This document shows positions 1 to 9,828 of a DNA stretch of 64,000 bases, piece after piece; the first letter of the stretch is position 1, and each line of letters opens with the position of its first letter. The notes under the pieces were generated by a model. The model ran no database searches. It was not told the DNA's origin and was given only the letters and a program-made list of their open reading frames with translations. Position numbers and translations under genes: made by a program. The DNA comes from Arthrobacter sp. KBS0702 (GTDB taxonomy: Bacteria; Actinomycetota; Actinomycetes; Actinomycetales; Micrococcaceae), in the NCBI RefSeq assembly GCF_005937985.2, contig NZ_CP042172.1, positions 1,426,001-1,490,000 of the forward strand, given 5' to 3'.

Positions 1-1059
1 TCCGACCTGCAGTACTTCGCCCAGCAGGCCATCCAGAGCCAGAAGGACAAGCTCAGCGCCGAATGGGGTGTCATTGTCGTATCGGACGTCAAGACCGGCA
101 ACATCGTGGCAATGGCGGACACCAATGCTCCGGACCCCAACGCCCCCGGCAAGGTGGACGCCAAGGACCGGGGCGTCCGTGCCGTGACCGCCGCCTATGA
201 GCCGGGTTCGGTGGAGAAGATGATCACGGCTGCGGCACTCATCGAAGAGGGCAAGTCCAGCCCGCTGGACAGGTTCACGATCCCGCCGTCCTACACCGTG
301 GACGGCCAGAATTTCACCGACGCTTTTGAGCATGGCACCGAGGAACGCACCCTGGCCGGCATCCTGGGGTACTCGATGAACACCGGCACCGTCATGGCGG
401 GCCAGCGGTTGAGCAAGGACCAGCGGCATGACTGGCTGCAGAAGTTCGGCATCGGCGAAACCCCGGACATCGGCCTGCCCGCCGAGGCCAAGGGCATCCT
501 GACGCCGGCCGACCAGTGGGACGGCCGGCAGGAGTACACGGTGCTCTTCGGCCAGGGTGTTGCCCAGTCGACGTTGCAGACAGTCCGCGCCTACCAGAGC
601 ATCGCCAACGACGGCGTCATGCTCCAGCCGCGCCTGATCGACAGCTACATCAACCCCGACGGCACCGAGGAAAAGGTGCCCGCCAAGGAGAGCCGGCAGG
701 TCGTCTCCAAGGACACCGCCAAGCAGGTGCGCGACATCCTCGAAAGTGCAGTGACTGAGGGCGAGATCAAGGAAGCGGCTATCGACGGCTACCGGGTTGG
801 GGCCAAAACCGGAACGTCCCAGTCGCCGTGCGATGACGGAAAGTCCGGGTACTGCGGCTTCACCGCCTCGATGGTGGGAATGGCGCCGATGGACGATCCG
901 CGGTTTATTGTTGAAGTGGTCCTGCAACGGCCCAAGGGCAATATTTACGGCATCACCAACGGACCGGTGTTCCGCTCGGTGATGAGCCAGACGCTTCGCA
1001 CCTACAACGTCCAGCCGTCCACGGGGGAGCCGGCCAGGCTGCCGCAGTACGCCAAGTAG
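1..1059 (+). CDS. ftsI: Penicillin-binding protein FtsI (PBP2/PBP3 type), 3' part
   Basis: This is the C-terminal transpeptidase domain of the division-specific penicillin-binding protein, which cross-links septal peptidoglycan outside the membrane. The frame is open from base 1, so the gene is cut by the window edge; 352 residues are visible. The three active-site motifs are in order: SxxK as SVEK (codon 70, base 208), SxN as SMN (about base 374) and KTG followed by T (about base 805). The N-terminal membrane anchor and dimerisation domain lie upstream of the window. Position just before murE is the normal place of ftsI in the dcw cluster. Confidence 0.95.
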   Translation, partial: SDLQYFAQQAIQSQKDKLSAEWGVIVVSDVKTGNIVAMADTNAPDPNAPGKVDAKDRGVRAVTAAYEPGSVEKMITAAALIEEGKSSPLDRFTIPPSYTVDGQNFTDAFEHGTEERTLAGILGYSMNTGTVMAGQRLSKDQRHDWLQKFGIGETPDIGLPAEAKGILTPADQWDGRQEYTVLFGQGVAQSTLQTVRAYQSIANDGVMLQPRLIDSYINPDGTEEKVPAKESRQVVSKDTAKQVRDILESAVTEGEIKEAAIDGYRVGAKTGTSQSPCDDGKSGYCGFTASMVGMAPMDDPRFIVEVVLQRPKGNIYGITNGPVFRSVMSQTLRTYNVQPSTGEPARLPQYAK

Positions 1060-1172
1060 CACCCAACACCACGAGTCAGCAGCAACAACCAGTTTCACGC
1101 AGCCGGGCCTGCGTGCGGGCAATGCTCCGCGCACGGCGCCAGCTGCCTAAGCACCACACGACGGAGACCCCC

Positions 1173-2837
1173 TTGTCAGAGCTCAATGCCCAGGATGCGG
1201 CTACCGCGCCGACCGGCCAGGACTCCAGCGCGGCGTTCCGGCCCGCGACGGTTGCCGCTGTGCCGCTGGAAACCATCGGCGAGTGGATCGGCGTCATGGT
1301 TCCCGGCGCCTCCGCTGCCGTCCCGGTCACCGGGATCTCGCTGAACTCCCGGGCCGTCCAGCCCGGGGACCTGTACGTTGCCCTGCCGGGCGCTACCCGG
1401 CACGGCGCGGACTTCGTCTCCCAGGCGGTCGACGCCGGCGCCGTCGCGGTGCTGACGGACGACGCCGGCGCGCGCCTGCTGGCCCTCTCCAACGACATCT
1501 CGGTACCCGTGCTGCTGGCCGAGGAGCCGCGCAGCCTGGTGGGCCGCCTCTCCGCCCAGATCTACCGGAGCCGGCCGGACAACGCGGCAGCCCCGGCCCT
1601 GTTCGGCGTCACCGGGACCAACGGCAAGACCACCACCACGTACTTCATCAACTCCCTGCTGCAGGGACTCGGGCGAAAGACCGGGCTGATCGGCACCATC
1701 GAGATCCTGGCCGGTGGCGAAGCGATCCCGAGCCTGCTCACGACCCCCGAGTCAACGGACGTGCACGCCCTGCTGGCGCTGATGCGCGAACGCGGCCTCG
1801 ACGCGGCCTCGATGGAGGTCTCCTCGCACGCCATCTCGTTCCACCGGGTTGACGGCGTGGTGTTCGACGTCGCCGGCTTCACCAACCTGACCCAGGACCA
1901 CCTGGACCTGCACGGAACCATGACGGAGTACTTCGAGACCAAGGCCCGGCTCTTCACGTCTGGGCGCGCCCGGGCGGCCGTTGTGACCGTGGACGATGAG
2001 TGGGGCCAGAAGCTGGCCGCCGCCGCCGACATCCCGGTCACCACCCTCGCCACGGCCGGCACCGCTCCGGCCGGCAGCATCACGGGCGCTCCCGCCGCGG
2101 ACTGGACCGTCGTCCATCCGCGGCCGCGCGGCCTCGGCACCGAATTCGGCCTCCGGCACCGGGACGGCACCGAACTGCGGGTGCACACCGGGTTGCCCGG
2201 CAGCTTCAACGTCGCCAACGCCGCACTGGCCACCGTCATGGTCCTCGCCGGCGGCACCGGCGCGGCCGAGGTACAGGCCGCGCTGGACAGTGCGGATCCG
2301 TTCATGGTGGCGGTTCCGGGGCGCATGCAGCTGGTCGCGACGGCCCCCGCCGCCGTCGTCGACTTCGCGCACAACCCGGACGCCCTCGAACGCGCGCTCG
2401 AAGCCGTGCGCTCCCCGGAGCCGGGCTCCAAGGTGATCATCGTCTTCGGCGCCACCGGCCAGCGCGACCACAGCAAACGGCCCGCGATGGGGGCCATTGC
2501 CGCCCGGCTCGCCGACGTCGTGATCGTCAGCGACGACGACCCGCACGATGAGGACGCCGCAGCCATCCGCGCCGACGTGATGGCGGGCGCCCTCGAGGCC
2601 AAAGCCGGCGGGGGCCTCGGCTGCACCGTCCTTGAGGTCTTTCCCCGCGACGCCGCCATCCGCAAAGCCGTGGAATTCGCGGGCCCGCAGGACACCATTT
2701 TGGTGGCCGGCCGCGGCCACGAGGTCTGGCAGGAGGTCAAGGGCGTCAACCTTGCCCTCGACGACCGGGTGGAGCTGCGGTCAGCCTTGACAGCTCGAGG
2801 ATTCACCATTCTCGATGACCAGCGGATAGAGTCCTAA
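1173..2837 (+). CDS. murE: UDP-MurNAc-tripeptide synthetase MurE, probably L-lysine-adding
   Basis: MurE is the cytoplasmic ATP-dependent ligase that adds the third residue of the peptidoglycan stem. A TTG start at 1173 is chosen because GGAG lies 6-7 nt upstream and homology begins soon after; the frame is open back to 1113. The protein has 554 residues with the Mur ligase P-loop [12 protein letters not shown] and the MEVSSHAI segment. At about residues 453-460 the amino-acid-selecting motif reads DDPHDED. Family knowledge says meso-DAP enzymes have DNPR there, while lysine enzymes vary. The sequence therefore suggests L-Lys addition, as expected for the A3-alpha walls of Arthrobacter. It is followed 6 bp later by murF. 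Confidence 0.95.
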   Translation: MSELNAQDAATAPTGQDSSAAFRPATVAAVPLETIGEWIGVMVPGASAAVPVTGISLNSRAVQPGDLYVALPGATRHGADFVSQAVDAGAVAVLTDDAGARLLALSNDISVPVLLAEEPRSLVGRLSAQIYRSRPDNAAAPALFGVTGTNGKTTTTYFINSLLQGLGRKTGLIGTIEILAGGEAIPSLLTTPESTDVHALLALMRERGLDAASMEVSSHAISFHRVDGVVFDVAGFTNLTQDHLDLHGTMTEYFETKARLFTSGRARAAVVTVDDEWGQKLAAAADIPVTTLATAGTAPAGSITGAPAADWTVVHPRPRGLGTEFGLRHRDGTELRVHTGLPGSFNVANAALATVMVLAGGTGAAEVQAALDSADPFMVAVPGRMQLVATAPAAVVDFAHNPDALERALEAVRSPEPGSKVIIVFGATGQRDHSKRPAMGAIAARLADVVIVSDDDPHDEDAAAIRADVMAGALEAKAGGGLGCTVLEVFPRDAAIRKAVEFAGPQDTILVAGRGHEVWQEVKGVNLALDDRVELRSALTARGFTILDDQRIES

Positions 2838-2843
2838 ACCGAG

Positions 2844-4304
2844 ATGATTGCATTTACCGCGGCGGAAATCGCCGAAATTACCCACGGCCGGCTGGCCGCA
2901 GATCCGGGCCTCACGCCCGGCTCTGTGGTGACCGACTCCCGCGAAGCCACGGCGGGTTCCCTTTACGTGGCCAAACCGGGGGAAGCCGCCGACGGGCACG
3001 ATTTCGTGGCCGCCGCCTTCGACCGAGGAGCCGTGCTGGCCCTCGTGCAGCACGACGTTGCTGACGGCGCCGGACAACTCTACCCGGCTGTCGTTGTCGA
3101 GGACTCCGTGCTGGCCATGGGCGCGCTGGCTGCCGAAGCGGTCCGCCGGATCCGTGCCCGCCGGGCCGACGCCGGCCAGTCGTTCACCGTCATCGGCATC
3201 ACCGGATCCGCGGGGAAGACCACCACGAAGGATTTGCTGGCCGGGATCCTGGCCGGACACGGCGAAACGGTGTCGCCGCAGGGTTCCTACAACGGCGAGG
3301 TCGGCGTGCCGCTGACCGTCTTCAAAGCCGGCTTCGACACCCGCTACCTGGTGATCGAGATGGGCGCCACCGGCATCGGCCACATCCGCTACCTCGCGGA
3401 ACTGGTCCGCCCCGACATCGGCGTGGTGCTTGGCGTCGGCACGGCCCACGCCGGCGAATTCGGCGGCGTCGAGAACATCGCCGTGGCCAAGGGCGAACTG
3501 GTCGAAGCACTTCCCGCCGAGGGCACGGCAGTGCTGAACCTGGATGACGCCCGCGTGTCGGCCATGGCGAGCCGCACCAGGGCAACGGTCCTGGGGTTCT
3601 CCGCCCAGCCGGACAAGGCCGGCGAATCGGCCCCGGTCCTGGCCGAAGACGTTGAACTGAGCGCCGGGGGCAACCCCGAATTCGAGCTCCGCCTTCCCGG
3701 CGGCGACCGCCACCACGTGGCATCCCAGCTGATCGGCGCCCACCACGTGGCCAACCTGCTTGCTGCTGCCGGGGCCGCCCACGCCGCCGGAATCCCCGGC
3801 GAGCAGATCGCAGCCTCCCTCAGCGCCCAGTCGGCTGCCAGCCGCTGGCGGATGGAACGCACCGAGCGGCCCGACGGCGTGACCATCATCAACGACGCTT
3901 ACAACGCCAACCCGGAGTCCATGCGGGCCGCTCTGCGGACCCTCGCTGACCTGGGCCGAGGCCGCCGGACCTGGGCAGTGCTCGGGGCCATGCTGGAGCT
4001 CGGCGAGGATTCCATCCGCGAGCACACCGCCGTCGGCACCCAGGTGGTCCGGCTCAACATCTCCCGACTGCTGGTGATCGGACGCGAGGCCCGCGCCCTG
4101 TACGTCTCTGCGGTCAACGAGGGGTCCTGGGGCGACGAATGCCTCTTCGCCGAAACCGTTGACGAGGCGTATGAGATCCTGCGCTCCGCCCTGGAGCCCG
4201 GCGACCTGGTCCTCTTCAAGTCATCCAACAGCATCGGCCTGCGCCATCTGGGGGATCGGATAGCATTACCCGCAACCGCCACTGAAGGGAGCCCGCTGCC
4301 GTGA
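2844..4304 (+). CDS. murF: UDP-MurNAc-tripeptide:D-Ala-D-Ala ligase MurF
   Basis: MurF attaches the D-Ala-D-Ala dipeptide to UDP-MurNAc-tripeptide, the last cytoplasmic step of stem synthesis. The 486-residue product has the three Mur ligase domains: an N-terminal UDP-binding part, the central ATPase with [12 protein letters not shown] (around residue 120), and a C-terminal part with the [10 protein letters not shown] segment typical of MurF. The gene starts 6 bp after murE, and its stop overlaps the mraY GTG start by 4 bp, so the two are probably translationally coupled. The shine-dalgarno match is weak (CCGAG just before the ATG). Confidence 0.96.
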   Translation: MIAFTAAEIAEITHGRLAADPGLTPGSVVTDSREATAGSLYVAKPGEAADGHDFVAAAFDRGAVLALVQHDVADGAGQLYPAVVVEDSVLAMGALAAEAVRRIRARRADAGQSFTVIGITGSAGKTTTKDLLAGILAGHGETVSPQGSYNGEVGVPLTVFKAGFDTRYLVIEMGATGIGHIRYLAELVRPDIGVVLGVGTAHAGEFGGVENIAVAKGELVEALPAEGTAVLNLDDARVSAMASRTRATVLGFSAQPDKAGESAPVLAEDVELSAGGNPEFELRLPGGDRHHVASQLIGAHHVANLLAAAGAAHAAGIPGEQIAASLSAQSAASRWRMERTERPDGVTIINDAYNANPESMRAALRTLADLGRGRRTWAVLGAMLELGEDSIREHTAVGTQVVRLNISRLLVIGREARALYVSAVNEGSWGDECLFAETVDEAYEILRSALEPGDLVLFKSSNSIGLRHLGDRIALPATATEGSPLP

Positions 4305-5410
4305 TCGCACTGCTGATGGGCTCCGGGCTGGCCCTGCTGCTCTCCTTCCTGGGCACACCACTCTTCATCCGGTTCCTGGTCCACAAGAGCTACGGGCAAT
4401 TCATCCGGGACGACGGACCCACCTCGCACCACACCAAACGCGGGACGCCCACCATGGGCGGCACCGTCGTGGTCGTTGCGGTGCTGGCCAGTTATGGCAT
4501 CACCCACCTCATCATGTGGATGATGAACCCGCTCTCGCCGGGGCCGTCCGCCTCGGCCCTGCTGCTGCTCTTCCTGATGGTCGGCATGGGGCTCGTGGGC
4601 TTCCTGGACGACTTCATCAAGATCTCCGCGCAGCGCAGCCTGGGCCTCAACGCCAAAGCCAAACTCATCCTGCAGGCCGCGGTCGGCATCATCTTCGCGG
4701 TCCTCGCGCTCCAGTTCCCGGACGAGAACTTCGTCACCCCGGCCTCGTACCAGATCTCCCTGGTCCGGGACATTCCGTGGCTGAACCTCGCGTTCGGCGG
4801 CACCGTGGTCGGTGCGATCCTGTTCGTGCTCTGGTCCAACCTCATCGTCACCGCCGCCACCAATGGGGTGAACCTCACCGACGGGCTGGACGGCCTGGCC
4901 GCCGGCGCCTCCGTCATGGTGTTCGGCGCGTACACCCTGATCGGCATCTGGCAGAGCAACCAGTCCTGCGGCTCGCCCCGGCAGGCCGGCAGCGGCTGCT
5001 ACACCGTCCGCGATCCGCTGGATCTTGCGCTCCTCGCCGCCATCCTCAGCGCAGCGCTGGTCGGCTTCCTCTGGTGGAACACCTCGCCGGCGAAGATCTT
5101 TATGGGCGACACCGGCTCGCTGGCCATCGGCGGAGCCGTCGCAGGCTTCGCGATCCTCTCCCGGACCGAACTGCTGCTCGCCTTCATCGGCGGCCTCTTC
5201 GTCCTGATCACCCTCTCGGTCATCATCCAGGTGGGCTACTTCAAGATCACCAAGGGCAAACGGTTCTTCAAGATGGCCCCGCTGCAGCACCACTTCGAAC
5301 TGAAGGGCTGGGCCGAAGTGACCGTCGTGGTCCGGTTCTGGATCCTGTGCGGACTCTTCGTGGCCGCCGGCCTGGGCATCTTCTACGCCGAATGGGTGGT
5401 GCTGCTGTGA
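4301..5410 (+). CDS. mraY: Phospho-MurNAc-pentapeptide transferase MraY
   Basis: MraY is the polytopic membrane enzyme that transfers phospho-MurNAc-pentapeptide to undecaprenyl phosphate, making lipid I. It is 369 residues long, close to the family norm, with about ten hydrophobic segments. Catalytic landmarks visible are the LDDFIK loop, the [10 protein letters not shown] motif and the [11 protein letters not shown] loop, plus the [10 protein letters not shown] segment near the C-terminus. It starts with GTG inside the murF stop (GTGA overlap) and overlaps the murD start in the same way, so murF-mraY-murD form a tightly coupled block. Confidence 0.97.
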   Translation: MIALLMGSGLALLLSFLGTPLFIRFLVHKSYGQFIRDDGPTSHHTKRGTPTMGGTVVVVAVLASYGITHLIMWMMNPLSPGPSASALLLLFLMVGMGLVGFLDDFIKISAQRSLGLNAKAKLILQAAVGIIFAVLALQFPDENFVTPASYQISLVRDIPWLNLAFGGTVVGAILFVLWSNLIVTAATNGVNLTDGLDGLAAGASVMVFGAYTLIGIWQSNQSCGSPRQAGSGCYTVRDPLDLALLAAILSAALVGFLWWNTSPAKIFMGDTGSLAIGGAVAGFAILSRTELLLAFIGGLFVLITLSVIIQVGYFKITKGKRFFKMAPLQHHFELKGWAEVTVVVRFWILCGLFVAAGLGIFYAEWVVLL

Positions 5411-6993
5411 GCGGAACGATTCCCGAGCCGCTGGCCACCTCGCCCAGGCTCGACACCCTCACCAGCTGGGATTCGGACTGGTCCGGGCTCCGCGTCGTCG
5501 TGACCGGCATCGGGATCTCCGGTTTCGCAGCTGCCGACACCCTGATTGAACTCGGCGCCCGGGTGGTCGTGGTGGACGCCGCGGACAGCGCCAAGGCGCG
5601 GGCCCAGGCGGACACGCTCCGGATTGTCGGGGCCGCCGAGGTGTTGCTGGGCGACGACGCGGTCACCGCAGTGCCGAAGGTCGACGGCGAAAAGCCCGAA
5701 CTCATTGTCACCTCGCCAGGCTGGCGCCCGGACCAGGCGCTGCTCGCCGCGGCCGCCCGGGCCCACATCCCCATCTGGGGCGACGTCGAACTCGCCTGGC
5801 GCGTGCGCGAACGCCAGGGCCGCAAAACCGCGGACTGGCTCACCATAACCGGCACCAACGGCAAGACCACAACGGTCGGCCTGACCGAATCCATGCTGCA
5901 GGCCGCCGGGCTCAAGGCGATCGCCGTTGGCAACGTCGGCACCCCCATCCTGGACGCCCTCCGCGACCCGGTGGACTACGACGTCTTCGCCGTCGAACTC
6001 TCCAGCTTCCAGCTGCACTGGAGCCATTCGGTGTCCCCGGTGGCCAGTGTGTGCCTCAACGTCGCCGAAGACCACGTCGACTGGCACGGCTCCTATGACT
6101 CGTACCTTGCGGACAAAGCCAAGGTGTACGAACGGACCCAGAAGGCGTGCATCTACAACGCCGAACAGATCGAGACCGAGCGCATGGTGGAGGACGCCGA
6201 CGTCGTGGAGGGCTGCCGCGCGGTGGGCTTCACCACGCTCACCCCGGCCATCAGCATGCTGGGCGTCGTCGAGGGCTTGCTCGTGGACCGGGCTTTCATC
6301 CCCGAGCGGAAGGACAGCGCCGCCGAGCTGGCCGCGATGACCGACCTCGGGCCGGTGGCGCCACGGCACATGGTGGCTAACGCCCTCGCCGCTGCCGCCC
6401 TGGTGCGCGCCTACGGCGTGGAGCCGTCCGCCGTCCGCCAGGGCCTGCAGAACTACCTGCCCGGGGACCACCGTATCCAGCCGGTGGCCCGCCATGAGGG
6501 CGTGCTCTGGATCAACGATTCGAAGGCCACCAACCCGCACGCCGCGTCGGCCTCGCTCTCGGCTTTCGAGAACGTGGTGTGGATCGCCGGGGGCCTGTCC
6601 AAGGGTGTGAATTACGACGCATTGATCCGGGACAACGCCCGGCGTCTCAAGGCCGTCGTGCTGATCGGGGCGGACTCGTCGGACCTGCGGGCCTCGCTCC
6701 AGCGACACGCGCCGGATGTCCCCGTAATCGGCCACGCGAAGGGCGACACTGAAGAGGTGCAGACTGCCGGAACTGCCCACGCCGACGCAGGCCCCTCGCC
6801 GATTTTCGGAGAGACTGTGATGGCGCGGGCCGTGGCGTCAGCGGCACAGCTGGCCACCTCCGGGGACACTGTGCTCCTGGCCCCGGCAGCTGCGTCCATG
6901 GATCAGTTCTCTTCCTATGCTCACCGTGGCGACGCCTTTATCGAAGCTGTCCGCGAGCTCGTGGAAGGGCAGGCTCAGACCACCGAGGAGTAG
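5407..6993 (+). CDS. murD: UDP-MurNAc-L-Ala:D-Glu ligase MurD
   Basis: MurD adds D-glutamate to UDP-MurNAc-L-alanine in the cytoplasm. The frame stays open far upstream inside mraY, but the real start is the GTG at 5407, overlapping the mraY stop (GTGA). This gives 528 residues, somewhat longer than typical MurD because of an extended N-terminus and extra residues in the C-terminal domain. Motifs seen: N-terminal Rossmann-like segment [16 protein letters not shown]-loop [21 protein letters not shown], and the C-terminal [10 protein letters not shown]. Two bases separate it from ftsW. Confidence 0.96.
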   Translation: MSGTIPEPLATSPRLDTLTSWDSDWSGLRVVVTGIGISGFAAADTLIELGARVVVVDAADSAKARAQADTLRIVGAAEVLLGDDAVTAVPKVDGEKPELIVTSPGWRPDQALLAAAARAHIPIWGDVELAWRVRERQGRKTADWLTITGTNGKTTTVGLTESMLQAAGLKAIAVGNVGTPILDALRDPVDYDVFAVELSSFQLHWSHSVSPVASVCLNVAEDHVDWHGSYDSYLADKAKVYERTQKACIYNAEQIETERMVEDADVVEGCRAVGFTTLTPAISMLGVVEGLLVDRAFIPERKDSAAELAAMTDLGPVAPRHMVANALAAAALVRAYGVEPSAVRQGLQNYLPGDHRIQPVARHEGVLWINDSKATNPHAASASLSAFENVVWIAGGLSKGVNYDALIRDNARRLKAVVLIGADSSDLRASLQRHAPDVPVIGHAKGDTEEVQTAGTAHADAGPSPIFGETVMARAVASAAQLATSGDTVLLAPAAASMDQFSSYAHRGDAFIEAVRELVEGQAQTTEE

Positions 6994-6995
6994 TA

Positions 6996-8507
6996 ATGGT
7001 CAGCACGCCCACCCGTCCCACGGCGGCACGGACCCCTGCCGCAGGCAGCAAACCAGGCAGTAAACCAGGCAGCAAACCCGCCGGCGCGGCATCGCCTCCC
7101 GCCGGACCACGGCCCGCGGACCGCGTCCGCGGCTGGTACCGCGGCTTCTGGTCCGCCCTGGAGGGCACCGGGAAGTCCCGGAACGGCTCCACCTATTACC
7201 TGATCCTCGGATCCACCCTCGCACTGACCGCGATCGGCATCATGATGGTGCTGTCCGCCTCCAGCGTGGAGGCGATCGCCGCGGGGGAGTCACCCTATTC
7301 CGCTGCCCTCAAGCAGGGGCTCTTTGCCGCCATCGGTGTGTTTGTGATGTTCGTGCTGTCGCGCGTCAACGTGGTGTGGCTGAAACGCCTCGCCTGGCCG
7401 GCCATTGTCCTGGCGGTCATTCTCTTGGGGCTGGTGCTCCTGATCGGACGCAGCACACTAGGCAACCAGAACTGGATCGACGTCGGGCCGTTCACCTTCC
7501 AGCCCTCGGAAGCGGCAAAGCTCGCGCTGGCACTCTGGATGGCGACGGTGCTCAACCGAAAGGCCAAGCTCCTCGACAATTGGCGGCATGTCCTGGTCCC
7601 GGTGGTCATCCCCGGAGCCGCTGCGATCCTGGTGCTGATCCTCGCTGGAAACGATCTTGGCACGGCCATGATCGTCATGATGATCCTGGCTGCCGGATTA
7701 TTCTTTGCCGGTGTGCAGCTTTACCTGTTCGGCATCGCCGGCGCGGTGCTGGCGGCCGGCACGGCTTTCCTGGCGATCACGAGCCCCAACCGGATGTGCC
7801 GCATCCTGTCCTGGACCGGGCAGACTTGCGCCGACGGATCCGACCTGAACTACCAGTCCACCAACGGTCTGTACGGGCTGGCGTCCGGAGGCTGGTTCGG
7901 CGTCGGTCTGGGCCAGAGCCGGCAGAAGTACAGCTGGATTCCGGAAGCCCACAACGACTTCATTTTCGCCATCATCGGCGAAGAGCTCGGCTTGATCGGC
8001 ACCATCGTTGTCCTGGTCCTGTTCGCCATCCTGGGCACGGCCATGTACCGCGTGGTGGTGGCTCAGCAGGATCTGTTCCACCGCGTCCTTGCGGGTGCGA
8101 TCATGGTGTGGCTGCTCGGCCAGGCCACCGTCAACATGGCCGTGGTCACCGGGCTGCTCCCCGTGGTGGGTGTTCCGTTGCCCTTCATTTCCTATGGCGG
8201 CTCGGCCCTGCTGATGTCGCTCTGTGCCGTCGGCGTAGTGTTGTCCTTGGCCCGGGCACAGATGGAACCGAACATGCAGCCGAAGGGGCTGTTCAAGTTC
8301 GGGCCCGCCGGGTTCACTAAAGTCCTCCGCAAGCAGGCAGCTGCCCGGAGCGGAACCCAGCGTCCGGCCGCTGCACCCCCGGCGCCGGCGGCCAAGTCCC
8401 GTGCCGCCCGTACCGCGGCCGGAAGCTCCCCTGCCGGAAGCACCGCGGGCCGGAAGCCCGGTGCCAGGACCCCCGCCCCCAAGAACCCCGCACGAAAGCG
8501 CAGCTAG
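6996..8507 (+). CDS. ftsW: SEDS peptidoglycan glycosyltransferase FtsW
   Basis: FtsW is the polytopic septal glycan polymerase that works with FtsI. The product has 503 residues. A cytoplasmic N-terminal tail of about 65 residues contains three GSKP repeats, followed by roughly ten membrane segments (about residues 66-425) and a basic Ala/Pro/Lys-rich C-terminal tail of about 75 residues. SEDS landmarks include the QPSE segment in the first half and the [11 protein letters not shown] segment near the end. A GAGGAG ribosome site overlaps the murD stop. The tails resemble other actinobacterial FtsW proteins, where they can bind division partners; that role is inference here. Confidence 0.95.
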   Translation: MVSTPTRPTAARTPAAGSKPGSKPGSKPAGAASPPAGPRPADRVRGWYRGFWSALEGTGKSRNGSTYYLILGSTLALTAIGIMMVLSASSVEAIAAGESPYSAALKQGLFAAIGVFVMFVLSRVNVVWLKRLAWPAIVLAVILLGLVLLIGRSTLGNQNWIDVGPFTFQPSEAAKLALALWMATVLNRKAKLLDNWRHVLVPVVIPGAAAILVLILAGNDLGTAMIVMMILAAGLFFAGVQLYLFGIAGAVLAAGTAFLAITSPNRMCRILSWTGQTCADGSDLNYQSTNGLYGLASGGWFGVGLGQSRQKYSWIPEAHNDFIFAIIGEELGLIGTIVVLVLFAILGTAMYRVVVAQQDLFHRVLAGAIMVWLLGQATVNMAVVTGLLPVVGVPLPFISYGGSALLMSLCAVGVVLSLARAQMEPNMQPKGLFKFGPAGFTKVLRKQAAARSGTQRPAAAPPAPAAKSRAARTAAGSSPAGSTAGRKPGARTPAPKNPARKRS

Positions 8508-8511
8508 CCCC

Positions 8512-9645
8512 ATGAAGACCGACTCGTCCCTCTCCGTCGTCCTCGCCGGCGGCGGCACCGCCGGGCACATCAGCCCCCTGCTGGCCATCGCCAACGCCAT
8601 CCTGGAGGTCCGTCCCGAGGCGCGGCTGCTGGCCGTGGGTACTCCGGGCGGGATGGAGACCCGGCTGGTTCCGGCCGCCGGGCTGGAACTGGCCACCGTC
8701 AGCCGCGTGCCGTTTCCGCGCAAACCATCGCTCGAGCTGCTCCGGCTTCCGGGCAAGCTCGCTGGCGCCGTCCGGCAGGCCGGCACCATCCTGGACGAAG
8801 CCGGCGCGGACGTCCTCGTGGGCGTTGGCGGCTACGTCTGCACCCCGCTGTACCTTGCCGCCTGGCGCCGCAAGATTCCCATCGTGGTGCATGAGGCCAA
8901 CACCCGGGCCGGGCTCGCGAACCGGGTCGGCGCCCGGCTGAGCCGTTACGTCGCCGTAGCGTTCGCGGAGACCAGGATCCGCGGGGCCCGGCATGTCGGC
9001 ATGCCGATGCGCCGCGAAATCTCCGGCCTCGACCGGACTACTGCCCGGGCGGCCGCACGCACCGCGCTCGGACTGGAACAGCACAAACCCAGCCTGATTG
9101 TCACCGGCGGTTCGTCCGGGGCGCAAAGCATCAACCGTGCCATCGCCGCTTCCGTTGCCGCGCTGGCCGACGCGGGCATCCAGACCCTGCACATCACCGG
9201 ACGCGGCAAGACCGTCCATGACGCGCAGGGCAAACTGCTGGCCGCGCCCGGCTACCGCCAGGTCGAGTACGTGGACGGCATGGAGCTGGCCTACGCCGCC
9301 GCGGACCTGCTGCTGGCACGTTCCGGTGCCGCGACCGTGTGCGAGGTCGCCGCCGTCGGCGTTCCGGCCGTCTTCGTCCCGCTGCCGATCGGCAACGGGG
9401 AACAGGCCCTGAACGCGGCGGCCCTGGTCAACGCCGGCGCCGCAGTCCTGGTCGAGGACGCCGCGTTCGACGCCGGCTGGGTCAGCGCCAATCTCATCCC
9501 GCTGCTGGGCGACGGCGCCCGGCTGGACCGGATGGCCGCCGAAGCAGAGCAACTGGGCATTCGGGACGCCGACCGGCGGATGGCCGCCCTGGTCCTCGAG
9601 GCCGCGCAATCAGCGCAGGCCACGCAGGCCGCGCCCGGCCACTAG
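8512..9645 (+). CDS. murG: UDP-GlcNAc:lipid I N-acetylglucosaminyltransferase MurG
   Basis: MurG makes lipid II by adding GlcNAc to lipid I at the inner face of the membrane. The frame is open into ftsW, but the ATG at 8512, 4 bp after the ftsW stop, fits the family N-terminus and gives 377 residues. Visible motifs are the N-terminal glycine-rich loop [10 protein letters not shown] (lipid and phosphate binding), the second-domain loop [12 protein letters not shown], and the donor-binding stretch RSGAATVCE. The gene is followed by a 16-bp tandem repeat before murC. Confidence 0.96.
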   Translation: MKTDSSLSVVLAGGGTAGHISPLLAIANAILEVRPEARLLAVGTPGGMETRLVPAAGLELATVSRVPFPRKPSLELLRLPGKLAGAVRQAGTILDEAGADVLVGVGGYVCTPLYLAAWRRKIPIVVHEANTRAGLANRVGARLSRYVAVAFAETRIRGARHVGMPMRREISGLDRTTARAAARTALGLEQHKPSLIVTGGSSGAQSINRAIAASVAALADAGIQTLHITGRGKTVHDAQGKLLAAPGYRQVEYVDGMELAYAAADLLLARSGAATVCEVAAVGVPAVFVPLPIGNGEQALNAAALVNAGAAVLVEDAAFDAGWVSANLIPLLGDGARLDRMAAEAEQLGIRDADRRMAALVLEAAQSAQATQAAPGH

Positions 9646-9658
9646 CGCAGCAATGTGG

Positions 9659-9802
9659 AACAGCAGCACCCCTGAACGGCAGCACCTTTGAATGGCAGCA
9701 CCTTTGAACGGCAGCACCCTTGAATGGCAGCACCTTTGAACGGCAGCACCCTTGAACAGCAGCACCCTTGAACGGCAGCACCTTTGAACGGCAGTGACAT
9801 CG
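9659..9802 (+). repeat. 16-bp tandem repeat between murG and murC, eight good copies plus a degenerate one
   Basis: Eight contiguous 16-bp units (9659-9786) follow the pattern AACGGCAGCACCTTTG, with variation only at a few positions (AAC/AAT, GGC/AGC, and the pyrimidine stretch before the final TG). A ninth, decayed unit covers 9787-9802 and a partial one runs to about 9810. The period is not a multiple of three and no known gene reads through it. It fills nearly all of the murG-murC gap, and its last units supply in-frame TTG codons just before murC, which could mislead start prediction. Confidence 0.95.
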
Positions 9803-9828
9803 AACAGCAGGCAGGAAGCGGTAAAGCA

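Noticed and set aside
4516..5406. Upstream extension of the murD frame through mraY
   Set aside because: Arg/Pro/His-rich out-of-frame translation of mraY; the GTG at 5407 with the GTGA overlap is the true start.
9659..9802. Possible CRISPR array
   Set aside because: The repeats are only 16 bp and directly contiguous, with no spacers and no cas genes nearby.
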